From positions 1-38,665 of IMG/VR virus record IMGVR_UViG_3300034101_001802: 38,665 nucleotides of DNA; one strand, written 5' to 3'. Under the pieces are notes generated by a model. It made no database searches. It was given only the letters and a program-made list of their open reading frames with translations, and was not told the origin of the DNA. Below, piece by piece: positions 6,132 to 17,200 of this stretch; the first letter of the stretch is position 1; every line of letters starts with the position of its first letter. This stretch comes from a virus. A program made the translations under genes and the position numbers.

Positions 6132-6653
6132 ATGGGAGATATTTATATACCAGAACATGCTATTAAGAACGAGCAAGTTTTTAAGGCATACGTGATGAGT
6201 TTATACGGACACTTGTTCAAAGGCAAAGCCTTAGTAGAGTGTAAAGACGAGTTACCTGAAAGTCTTGAAGACCAGGTAGTCCTTGCAGAAAGGATAATGG
6301 AGGTAGTCAATTATTATATGCATGGTAAGTTTGAAGTACCTGCGTACAAACGTAAGAACAGAAAAGGTAATATGGCTATTACAGATGTGACTGCCGTTAC
6401 ATCAGTAATACTAGAACAACATTATGCTGTTCGTATAGTGCAACTAGGCAAGATACTAAGAGTACATCATGCTACAATAATATACTATAGGAAAAAGTTT
6501 GATGCCCTATGTGTAACAAAAAAATTCAAATATGATTATGTAAGAATAGTACTGCAACTATACAAACATGGATTACTGCATTACGTCAGCCTGCATACAA
6601 AAGAGTTTAGAGAAATAAGAAGACTAATAGAAGACAAGAAAGTAGTGCTATAA
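6132..6653 (+). CDS. DnaA domain-IV-like DNA-binding protein (putative)
   Basis: The 173-residue protein has, at about 85-125, TAVTSVILEQHY followed by VQLGKILRVHHATIIYYRKK. This resembles the DnaA C-terminal DNA-binding domain, in which a 'xxGxxF.xRDHTTVIhaxkk' helix reads the DnaA box. No AAA+ ATPase part is present. Such stand-alone domains in phages may mark the origin or act as regulators. It has its own position after a strong hairpin and ends at a convergent terminator. ATG 6132 is preferred to TTG 6126. The similarity is partial (HHATI for DHTTV), so a generic HTH protein is the alternative. Confidence 0.55.
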   Translation: MGDIYIPEHAIKNEQVFKAYVMSLYGHLFKGKALVECKDELPESLEDQVVLAERIMEVVNYYMHGKFEVPAYKRKNRKGNMAITDVTAVTSVILEQHYAVRIVQLGKILRVHHATIIYYRKKFDALCVTKKFKYDYVRIVLQLYKHGLLHYVSLHTKEFREIRRLIEDKKVVL

Positions 6654-6656
6654 GAA

Positions 6657-6681
6657 AGGGGGCTTACGAGCCCCCTATTTT
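6657..6681. terminator. Bidirectional terminator between convergent blocks
   Basis: AGGGGGCT (6657-6664) and AGCCCCCT (6669-6676) form an 8-bp GC-rich stem with a TACG (UNCG-type) loop. On the + strand it is followed by ATTTTT, and on the - strand by TTTCTT. It sits between the + strand gene stop at 6653 and the - strand gene stop at 6681, so it can end both transcripts. Confidence 0.88.
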
Positions 6682-9600
6682 TAATCTTCTTTTTCTTTCA
6701 TTTTAGTTTTGTCTCCAAACCAATTCCACATTGTAGTACCTCCAGGGACAAAAGCTCTCATAAATGACCAAAGTGGTTTATTGTTATGCACTTCTACTTC
6801 ATTATTAAACACTTGTCCTTTAGCTTCTCCAAATAAGTCTCCAAAGAATCTACCCATATCAGTAAATAATCCTATTGCAGGAACTGTTCCACGAGTAATA
6901 GCTTGGAAAGAATTAGGATTAAGATAAAAACCTATCTCATCACTAAATCTATTTAATGTTTTAAGAGTTTCAGATTTAAACCTTTTATCCTCATCATCGT
7001 CATCCCAACCTTCTTTTAAACCTCCTATTAAAAGCATTAAAGCAAGATATAAAGAAATTTCCATTAAACCTGCTTTAACATTAGCTACATGCATATCATA
7101 AAACATTTCTCTAGTCACTTCATCTCTAGAAAGATGAGGATTTTCTTCCATAAACTGATTGTATAAAGTATCTACTATATTGTCAGTATTTACTCCAAAT
7201 TGTCCAGTTACTGCGCCTCTAAGCATTTCTCCTACTAAAGGAATTATTCTTTTATTACCAATCTGATTCCACAAAGAAACAAACCTACCTTTTTCTACTG
7301 CGTCTAGCTCAGCATCAAACTTAGCTCCACCAAACCTAGCTTCTAAAGTACGTGGTATCCAGCCTCTAAATTGCATTAAAGCTTGTCCAGCCATACTAAG
7401 TCTCCATCCAGACATATTATCTCTACTAGACATACCTGTAATTTTTTCTCCTAGAGCTTGTACTTTATTTCTAAACTTACGGTATTCTTCTTCATTAAAT
7501 AAAGTAGTAAGATTGGATTTACCATCCTTATCTATTGTAAGTTGTTCTAAAATAGATTTAGTTCCTTCAGGTAATTTAGAAAGAAGCTTGATTTTACCAT
7601 TTGCATCTATACCATGACTCTGAATCATAGATACAGCAAGAGTTTTAAAAAGCATTTGGTCTCCATATTCATATAAAAAGAAAGCTTTTTCAAGATTAGC
7701 TTGACGCATAGTATCATTTACACTAAGTTTGTCAGCTCTTTTAAAAATCTCATTGTCTCCTCTTATATCCAGTACTTGTAAAAACTGATATACTTCAGGA
7801 TTAAAATTACCTGAAGTTACAAGAGTTTTAGCTTTTACCCAATCTTTTACTTTAAAAAATTGTCCTCCCGAAGCAAGGACAAGACTATTTACATTGTTAC
7901 CAAATATCTGAGCACCTCCTGATATTAAGTTAAGACCTAAGGCTTTAGTTGCAAAAGTTCTAAGAACAGCTTTACCTATCTTGTTCTTAGAATATTCCAC
8001 ATCTACTATTTCTTCCTCACCTGTTTTAGGATTAACTACTTTCTTTTGTTTAGTAAAATAACCATAATCTTCTGACTCTTTTACGCCATATACATAGTAG
8101 TTTACAAAAGAATCAAATGTATCAAGAGTAGTAGCAGACACTATTTTATTAGAACCCAGTAGATTTTTAATAACTTTACCATTACCATCTACCAAAGCTT
8201 CACTACTATCTGCTAAAGCATTTCTAAGATTTCTAGCAGAGCCTTCAATTTGAGACATATATTTATAGTTGTAAGCTTTATTACCAAACAACATAAGTAC
8301 ACGTCCTAAGTCATAAGACTTTTCTTTAGGGTCAATCTCTTTGGTATAATATACAGGTACTTGTCTTTCATATTCTCCAGTAAACTCATTGATTTGACCA
8401 AGGCGCATTTCCTCATCATACCTTAAGTCAAACATATCTGAAAAGTCTTCTCCTAGTCCTGATATAGCTGCACTGCCTCCCAAGGTAGAAACTTTTTCTA
8501 TTAAATCAGCACGAAGATTAGGAATAAACCTGTCAGGGTCTGTCCATTTATCATCTTTTCTAAAAGGCATAAACTCATTAAACTCACGCATTTTACTTGT
8601 AAACAAGGTGTAAAAGTCAAATGCAGGTTTAGTATTACGAAGAGTTTTATATCCTTCAGATAACCATTTTTCAGAAGGCTTTAAAAACTTTTTCATAAAG
8701 TCCATTTGTGACGCATAAGCCTTAGGATTATTAAACACGTCATAGTTGTCATGAAGTTCTTTTATTTTAGCCTCCTGAATTTTTTTATTGTAATCAACAT
8801 TACTTGAAAATGTAGTACTTTTTATATAAGCTTCTTGATCTTTTATAAACTTCTTCAAGCCTGCTTCATCTAGTACTGTATTTTCTTTCATCCATCTCCA
8901 GTCTCCATCTGCAATTTTTTGTTTACGAGTTTTATAAAACTCTGCAGAGAACTTACTGATTAACCTACCTGTTTTTTTGTCAAGCATCAGGTTAAATATA
9001 TCAGTACCTTTTAATCCTTGAGACCTTCCCCACTCCTTAAGTGCATTTAATTTCTCTTCTATTTGAGCTTGTAAAGCATCAGAATCACGTTTAGTATCTG
9101 TTTTAGCTTTATTTACTAAATTCCAAAAAGTCCTGAATATAGGATGATCTATTCTACTTAATGCTCTTGAAAATTTACCTACAAGTCCTATAGGTTTAGC
9201 CCCTTTTTCCTTATACAACTGTAAGGCTTCATCTGAAAGACCAGCTTTATTAGCAGAATTCTTAAAGTAAGTAGCAAGCTCATTATTAATTTTTACAGCA
9301 AGTCGACTAGCTTTACCTGATATTTCATCAAACTGCTTTACATGTTTCTCAGGAATTTTACCAGCTTCATAAAGAGGTGCAAACTTTCTACCTAAGTCAG
9401 TATATACTTCAAGCTCTTCTTGCATATCTACAAGCTCAGCTTCAGAAAGAGGAGTCTTAGTATCAGCAAGACGAGCTTCAATACTTTTAAACTGAACTGC
9501 TGCAGTTTCTGCAAATAATCCTAAATTCTTGTTAAGCTGTAAATCACGAATAGCTTTGTTAAGAGATATGATTTTTTGAGTTTTCTTAGCTTGTTCTACA

Positions 9601-11213
9601 GCACCAACTGCAGTTTTAGTACGAGCTTCTTTTTGTAAAGCTAAAAGCTGTGATATTAACTTATCAATAGTTTCATCTCCTGTCTTTTCATTACTTACAG
9701 GCACTGGATTAAGATAAGGTTTTTCTCCTGTTCTACTGCCAGGTATATTAATATTAATATCTACAAATTTAGTAGCTCCAGTAACCTTGTCTTTTTTAAA
9801 TACATTCTCTATAGGAATGTAACGCCTTTTTCCAAAATCTTTTACTCCACCTTTTTCTATAATGTCTTTGTAACTATTAAGTTGGTATTCATATTTAATA
9901 GTTTTATAATAAGAAGGTTCTCCAAATTCTTCTTTTTCTCTCTTATTTAACATCATAGTCTTCCAGTCATAGATATGGACTTTACCGTCTTTATCTATAA
10001 CTATTAAGTCAACTGTACCTGGAGTATCTGTTGAAGGGTCATATACTATTTGTTCAGAAAGGTACACTGCATCTTCACCATGCACCTTCATTAACCCTTT
10101 TGCAAAGTTCTCAAGCTTAGCGTAAATAGTAGGATTAGTTTTAATTACTTTAGCAATACTACCATCTCTGGACAATATTCTTTTTGAGATATTATCCATA
10201 TCATCGTGAACTAAACTACCTATTCTACCTGACTCTTTCATTTGAGCTTCAGCTTCAGGAGTTCTTACAGCGTTTTTAAATCTTACATCAAACTTTTCAT
10301 CACGTATAGTAGTTACAGATTTCCCTAGTTTCTTACCATTTTTATAATAACCACGTGTTTCATCTGTACCTTCACGACTAATTCCTTGACTTATAGCTTG
10401 TATCTTATCAAGTACAGCTTTTTGTTTTTCATTAAGAGCATTGCTAAGCTGATAGTAAGTATGAGTATCTGTAATTTCTTGGTTAAATAAAGACAAATCT
10501 TGTTCAGCTATCTTGTAAGCTAATTCTTTGAAAGGACTATATTCTTGTACAGCATTTTCAAACTTAGCTTTGTCAAAAGAATTAAACATCTGCTTAACTT
10601 TGGACAATAGCATGTTCCACCAGTTAGATGCTACTTTTTGTTGCTGAGGAGTAAGTCTTGATTGTTCATCTAAGTTAATTACTTCTCTAGTAATCAGCTT
10701 AGCCATAGCTTCTCTACGAAGTCTTTCTTCATTATAGCCAGGCAAACTACCATATTCTTTTACTACTTCTTGGAATACAGGATACTTAGTAATAGCATCA
10801 AACATGCTTTGATATACATGGCTATTAGTATCAAGCATAGCTACTAAGAAGTGTACAACTTCTTCAGTTAAAGTAGTCTTATCTGCACGACCTTCTACAA
10901 CTTTAAGTACTTTACTAAGAAGATCAGCTTGAGCAATAGGTCCTAACTTCTGACCAGGAACACCTGTTATCTCTTGAACTGCTTCATATTTTACCCCTAT
11001 CTGAGCAAGTATGTTGCGAAGCTTACTCTCAAGACTAGCATTAGCTTCTTGTAAACCTTTATCTGCTTCTATAGAAGTTTTACCTAATACTTTATCTATT
11101 GCAGACTGAGGTACATTACCATTATACTTATCCCATAAATCATATGCTGTGTGAGTAGATACTTGGGATGTAAGCTTTTGCCACTCTGGGCTATTTATGT
11201 TAGGACAAATCAT
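6681..11213 (-). CDS. Giant virion (ejected cargo) protein with Cas4/RecB-like nuclease domain
   Basis: The 1510-residue protein is the last gene of the virion block, 2 nt after the RNA polymerase gene. A PD-(D/E)XK domain of Cas4/RecB type lies at about 325-430. GRIGSLVHDDMD supplies the H motif, followed by LSEQIVYD, GTVDLIVIDKDG (D402) and YDWKTMM (D416-x-K418). The middle is largely helical and charged. A hydrophobic segment near 1385-1400 (EISLYLALMLLIGGL) could cross or insert in a membrane. Residues 114-127 (TLTEEVVHFLVAML) resemble a degenerate zincin helix, but this is uncertain. Related crAss-like phages place very large proteins after the virion RNA polymerase, and some are ejected. 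The nuclease could act on host DNA or on phage ends after entry; this is inference. Confidence 0.75.
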   Translation of the reverse strand: MICPNINSPEWQKLTSQVSTHTAYDLWDKYNGNVPQSAIDKVLGKTSIEADKGLQEANASLESKLRNILAQIGVKYEAVQEITGVPGQKLGPIAQADLLSKVLKVVEGRADKTTLTEEVVHFLVAMLDTNSHVYQSMFDAITKYPVFQEVVKEYGSLPGYNEERLRREAMAKLITREVINLDEQSRLTPQQQKVASNWWNMLLSKVKQMFNSFDKAKFENAVQEYSPFKELAYKIAEQDLSLFNQEITDTHTYYQLSNALNEKQKAVLDKIQAISQGISREGTDETRGYYKNGKKLGKSVTTIRDEKFDVRFKNAVRTPEAEAQMKESGRIGSLVHDDMDNISKRILSRDGSIAKVIKTNPTIYAKLENFAKGLMKVHGEDAVYLSEQIVYDPSTDTPGTVDLIVIDKDGKVHIYDWKTMMLNKREKEEFGEPSYYKTIKYEYQLNSYKDIIEKGGVKDFGKRRYIPIENVFKKDKVTGATKFVDININIPGSRTGEKPYLNPVPVSNEKTGDETIDKLISQLLALQKEARTKTAVGAVEQAKKTQKIISLNKAIRDLQLNKNLGLFAETAAVQFKSIEARLADTKTPLSEAELVDMQEELEVYTDLGRKFAPLYEAGKIPEKHVKQFDEISGKASRLAVKINNELATYFKNSANKAGLSDEALQLYKEKGAKPIGLVGKFSRALSRIDHPIFRTFWNLVNKAKTDTKRDSDALQAQIEEKLNALKEWGRSQGLKGTDIFNLMLDKKTGRLISKFSAEFYKTRKQKIADGDWRWMKENTVLDEAGLKKFIKDQEAYIKSTTFSSNVDYNKKIQEAKIKELHDNYDVFNNPKAYASQMDFMKKFLKPSEKWLSEGYKTLRNTKPAFDFYTLFTSKMREFNEFMPFRKDDKWTDPDRFIPNLRADLIEKVSTLGGSAAISGLGEDFSDMFDLRYDEEMRLGQINEFTGEYERQVPVYYTKEIDPKEKSYDLGRVLMLFGNKAYNYKYMSQIEGSARNLRNALADSSEALVDGNGKVIKNLLGSNKIVSATTLDTFDSFVNYYVYGVKESEDYGYFTKQKKVVNPKTGEEEIVDVEYSKNKIGKAVLRTFATKALGLNLISGGAQIFGNNVNSLVLASGGQFFKVKDWVKAKTLVTSGNFNPEVYQFLQVLDIRGDNEIFKRADKLSVNDTMRQANLEKAFFLYEYGDQMLFKTLAVSMIQSHGIDANGKIKLLSKLPEGTKSILEQLTIDKDGKSNLTTLFNEEEYRKFRNKVQALGEKITGMSSRDNMSGWRLSMAGQALMQFRGWIPRTLEARFGGAKFDAELDAVEKGRFVSLWNQIGNKRIIPLVGEMLRGAVTGQFGVNTDNIVDTLYNQFMEENPHLSRDEVTREMFYDMHVANVKAGLMEISLYLALMLLIGGLKEGWDDDDEDKRFKSETLKTLNRFSDEIGFYLNPNSFQAITRGTVPAIGLFTDMGRFFGDLFGEAKGQVFNNEVEVHNNKPLWSFMRAFVPGGTTMWNWFGDKTKMKEKED

Positions 11214-11215
11214 TG

Positions 11216-14200
11216 TTAACAGTTATTTTCTAAAGTTTCTCCTTGTGAAGGTAAAGATTCATTTTTAGGAAGTGCAGGTAGTAAAGGCTCTGACCACTGA
11301 GGAAACTTGTCTCTAAATTCTCCAGTATTTACATTATTCTTATTAAGCATAGAGTTCATATTGGCTTTCTTGTATTCCTTAGAAAGTCTATCTCCACGCT
11401 TGTTAATAAGCTTGAATGAACCATCTTCAGTCTTAGCAAGTAACAAATATTCTGCTGTATCTAATCCTGCTGCTTTAGCTAAGGCTGCTTTATCTTTATC
11501 TTGGTATTCAGGATATGTAGCTTTTACTTTAAGGTACAATCTATTTCCAAATCTTTTAGGAACTTGTCCTTTAAATGTACCAGTCTTATCTATAGCCAAC
11601 CGTTCTAAACTTCCTAAGTATGGTACTAAGCTACTGTTCATGTAGTTATTCCTAATAAACTCTTGCATAAAATAATCTGAATCAAAATTAGCAAGATTAT
11701 CTTTAAACTGCATAATAGCATTATTAAGTAGGTCAGCCATTACATCTACAGGTACTTTATCATACCAAGTCTCTGCAGAATTATCTAGACCTGACTGAAA
11801 TAAAATTAAAGCTGCCAACCTTTTCTGTTCATTTACATCAGTAATTCCGCTAAATCCATTTACTATCTGATTAAAGTCAAATGTTGTAAGCTTTACATTA
11901 AACATCTTAAGAGCTTTAACAGCAGATTTTGGATTTTGAAGCAAAGGTATTAATTGCTTGTAAAAAGGATTTTTTCTTATAGCAGGATTAGGACTCTTAA
12001 GTTTAGATGCAATTTCTTCAGGCATTGATTTAAGGTCTTCTGTACCTAACTGCAACCTTTTTTGTACGTCCGCCATGAAATCTTTACTTGTAGAGTACAT
12101 GTGGACTATTAAAGCATTCTTAGCCCTATCAAGTATATCGTTAGAAGATTGCTCATCTACTTTATTACTCTTAAGGTAATCCCTTAATGAGTCTAAAGCT
12201 GTCTTAATTTTAGGAGATTCAGTTACAAATAAATCCCTGTATACATCATGCAGCATTTGAGCTTTTTGAAAACCTCCTACAAGAGTATCATCAAAAATTC
12301 TTTGGACTGACTTTGAATCAAACATATTAGACTTACGAACTTCATCCATACGCTTGTTATAATTATCCAAGGCATTAAAATTCTTATGTCTAACTGTATC
12401 ATCAGAAGTAGCATCCATAAGCATACGCAAATTATTAGATTGCTCCATATATCTAGAAAAATCTTCTAATACTTGTATCTGAGTTCTTACAAAAGAAAGA
12501 TCTTTAAGATTTTCAGATAGGTCTTTACCTACATATCCAGACAAATTATCTTCTGTAAATGATTTAAAGGCTATTTTAGAAGCATCTGTACCTCCAAGAT
12601 TTTTAAAAGCAGCTTCTAGCAAAGAGTAAAGTTCTTGCTTAATTTCACCACTACTTACATCTGTACCATTCATGACATTAACCATAGACCTACCACCAGC
12701 ATACCTTTTAAAGTATTCTATGATTACAGGTTGAGTCATAAACTTAGAAGCTACTTCAATAGGTACTCCTCTGCGTATTAAATACATGTAAGTATCTGCA
12801 GTATTGATATTACCATTAAGCCTAAAGATAAAAGGATCTTTTGCTACATCTACAAAGGCTGAAAGAAACTCAGAGATAATATCACCTATTTTATGCTGCT
12901 TGTTACTATCAGAAATACCACCAAGACTATAGTTATCTTCTGACCCTGCAAAGTTTAATTTAGCAGAAGTCTGCTCATCAAAATTTACTCCGCCCATGTA
13001 TACCTTGTTTATACTAACTCCAGCTTGTTGAGTAAGAGTATGGTGAGTTCTATGTCTAGCTACAATACCTACAGCTGCTTTACCTACAAGATAATACTCT
13101 GCTGTATCAAGGTTGTGTCCCCAAGTCAATGATTTAGTCTTACTTACAAGAGTTTCTTTTCCAGCAAGATCTTTTAAAACTACAGGGTCATTAGGCATAA
13201 GAAGGTCAGTGTAATTTTCAGGAGCTGCTAAGAAATCCTGACTAATACTAATCATCTTATTATGTAGTACTTGCTCTTTATCTTCTACATTTATAGAACC
13301 TTCCTTGGTAAAGTGTCTGAAATATACATTCAATTTATCAATGTCAAAGTCACCACCTGACTTAGCTACTAACTCACTGGGTAAGTGAATAGCCTCACCT
13401 GCTAAAGGATCTAAGAATTCTACTATCTCAAGATTCTCAATAGTATTCATACCTTGAGTAGGTATCCTATAGGCTACAAATTGGAATATCTCAGGAGATA
13501 TATCTCCAAGTAATTCTTTTACAGCCTCAGGATTATACCTTGTACCTCCTGTTACTTTACCATCTTCTATAGTAACTTCCCAAAGTTTCTTAAGAATTTC
13601 ATTAGTCTTAGTTATACCCCCTAACTTCTTAATGACTTGCATCATATCAGAGTTAGGAGCTACTTTTACTTGAGCAGGAAGAATCTCTCCATTCTTACCA
13701 GGAATATAAAACCTAAGATCAGGATTAGAAGTAAGTATTGCTTTACCATCTTTAAAATTATAAGTACGTGGGCCACGCTCAAAGCCTGTACTAGCAGCTT
13801 GAATCCTTGCTCCACCGTTATACTTCTGAGTAATAACAGTATTATTAATCAAAGAAAATAAAAGATTCTCAATCTTATTCCTGCTAGGTACCCCATCAAG
13901 AAGATATTTAAATCTTATTTCTGTACCTTCTTCGACAGTACCAAGTGAGTCTATAAGATTATCAGGAGAATTCCTGTTACGAGCAGCTCTGATTAATTTA
14001 TTAGAGAGATTTTTAACATTAGTAATTTTATAGACTCCAGGCTTAACTTCTTTAGCTCCTATTTCAGCAAGAATTTTCTTAGCCTTTTCTTCTGTAATCT
14101 GATTAACTGTTTGATGATACTCTTTAACTAAAGCTTGAGTTTCTTTAGAGGTGAGAGATTTGGGTTTCCCATCTCTATAAACTGTAATAGGTTGAGCTAC

Positions 14201-17200
14201 TCCATTCTCATACCTATCTGAAACTAAGAGTTTAGCATTCTGACTACCACGAGTTGTGTATTCTTTTATTTCATTGTTAGTAGCTACTTGTATACCCATG
14301 AATCTATAGTCAAGAGTAAGAGTATTAGCATTAGCTGCTACAGGATTACCTTCATATTGACTTTCTTCTACTATATCATCATACAATGGATAGTAATTAC
14401 CATCAGGTTGCATCAAGGCACCTATCTTTATACCTGAAGGATATACAGCTACGCCTTGTCCATTAGCCATCATAGACTCAGCTATAGCTTCCATGTTAGT
14501 ACCTTTATAAACAGAAGGTATAAGAGGAAGCAAACTGAACTTAAGATACACAGGAACAGAAAGTCCATCTACTTTATTTAATCCAAAGTATTGAGCTTTA
14601 AGTACGTTAAATACTTTGGTTATCTTATCTACAGGTATATTATCTCCACGCATTACTTGCTGATAAAGACTTTCTTCTACCCTTCCCCATTCACCTACTC
14701 TTAATCTAAACTCTCTATATTCTGGTAAAGTAATGTATCCTTGTCCATCAGCTTCTTCCATTGCAGAGTATTTACTTGCAAGAAGGCTACCCTTTTTAAC
14801 ACCAAACTTTTCCTCAAAAGCTTTTCTTATATCAGATAAATAGGAAGACATAGTTACAGGTTCTTGCATAACTACTACTTCAAAGAATCCATCTTTAACT
14901 AGTTTACCATCTTTGTTAGACTGTGAAAGACTATTAATAAAGTTATTAATACGTGTATCTACTATAGCCATTTTCTTAGTACCTACTGCACCAGCAGTTC
15001 TCTTATAAAGGTCTACAGCTGATTTGTAAAAAGCAGGGTGCCCGAAGAATAATTTGGTCTGTTCAATATTACCTATTAAACTATTAGCTGTAAAAGCTTC
15101 AATAAGATTGTCAAACTGAGCTAGACTCATTTTAACACCTTGTTCAGACTTACTAAATGTAGTTCCAGCTTCTTTCTCAAACTGCTCTGTAATTCCTTTA
15201 TCTAAAGCACGAAGAGTTACTGCCATTCCACTTGCTGTAGGAGTATACACAGCAAGATTATTATCAACTAAACGCTGTATAACTTCTTTATTATGAAGTT
15301 CTAAATAATCTGAAATAGCTTCTCTAATGGCTTTTATATTAGTAGTTACATAATCTTCTACAGATTGAGTAGGAAGAATATTAGGTACCTTGTCTTTTAT
15401 AATCTCTTCAAAGAAATATAAACCATTACCTTTATTCTTACCAAAATTAGCAATTAAACTACCACCTGTTTCTTTACCTACAAGTAGTTCGTCTGCTAAA
15501 TATCCTACAAGAGTTTCTATTATCTCACTTCTTTTGCTATTAATATTACCAGGCCTAAAAAGAGGATTACCTTCTCCTTCTCTAGTTATATCTATTGCAT
15601 ACTCTAATGACTTGTCTGAAGTTCTAAGGATTGGGAAGATTCCTTTAAGGATTGAATTAAAACTCATCCAAGTCCTATCTTGTTTATCAGACTGAGTATT
15701 TACTTTACCTTCTGCAGCTGTTTGATTAGGACGAGCACCTTCTATAATTGTTATTTTAAAAGGTACATCAGTCCTTACATACCGTCCATTTTCATTTTTC
15801 CTAAATAAAATCTCATTTAATAATTTTGAATTACTTATATAAGGAGATAATAATCCTGGGAATTTACCAAACCTTCCATATAGTTTATGTATAGGAGTAC
15901 CTACAGGCATACTGTTTATATACTCTGCAAGCATAGAGATGGCATTATGTTCAGATACTCCATAACGAGTTTTACCATCTGGGCCTATATGCTGTAAATC
16001 TGTAACTTCATAAAGCTTAGAAGCTGCTATCTTAGCAAGATTAAATAGACGTGATTGCGAGGTTTTATTAAAAATATAATCTAAATCTAAGTCTTGTCCA
16101 CTCTTAGGCTCTTTAGACAACTGAGCTGTAAAATATTTAGCATTATCTATAAACTCTCTAGCTTCTTCATTACTATATTCAGATGGATCTGTAACATCAA
16201 TAGTAAAACCAAGTTTATTTAACGCCTCCATGTAATATTTAAAAGCATCAGTCTTAGGAGTTTTTACAGTGTTAAGAATCTCTCTTACTTTCCTATGACT
16301 AACCCTTGGTAAAGAAGCATCTTTGGGTTTTACTATAATAGATTCAGTAGTACCAAGATTTTCTACTAGTTTGCTACGCCATGTAGCAACAGTTCTATCC
16401 TCAGCAGTTTCTGCGTTAGGGTCTTGTTTTACTACATCTCCTTCATTTACAAGCCATAGATTATAATTCAATGCAGTCTTATACATAGACTGCTGAAAAT
16501 TAGTAACCAAATTATTTGCTTCTAAAGGATCCTTAGCCATATTTGCAGGATCTGTAAGTAAAGCAAGTAAGGTCTTATAATGAGGAATCTCTTCGGAAAG
16601 TCTTTCTAAGACTTTTACCATAGAGTTATTATCACCAGGGTCATTAAAAGTAGTTGAAGTATGTAAAGAAGATAACAGGTGATTAAATACACTGTTAGGA
16701 TTTACAAGCATTTGTAAACCAAGCATGTCTCCTTTTTCAGGAGTCATTACTCCATCAACTCTTGAATAAGCAGGTAATGATGCTACCATTAATTTTACAA
16801 AGGCGTTTGTACCTTCTCTAGGATGAATTGTAGAACTATCTTTACCCCAAGCATTACTATCTCTATCTGTTCTTTCTTGCTCGTTTATATCATCTTCTTT
16901 GTAAAGACCCAGGTCAATAGCTAAGTCATTCTGTATATACTCTTTTACAGCATTTCTTATTTTCTTACGTCCTGTTTCACTAGTATAAATAGCATTAAAA
17001 GTTTTTTTAGTATTTATAACTATGTTAGTAGGAGTTTTATAAAGTGTGCTATCAGGAAGTCTATCTATCTCTTCCTTAGTTCTTCTTATACCATCATCTA
17101 TAAAAGTTTCTAATTCTCCTACAGTCATCTTTGCTAAATCTCCTATACTATTATTAGCATTAAAAAGAGATTTAAACATATTACCAACTACAGAGTGAGT

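Noticed and set aside
6840-6877. Possible zincin in the 1510-residue protein (EEVVH near residue 117)
   Set aside because: The first His of HExxH is missing and no third ligand is evident; the motif is actually at about nt 10850-10865 and remains only a note in that entry.
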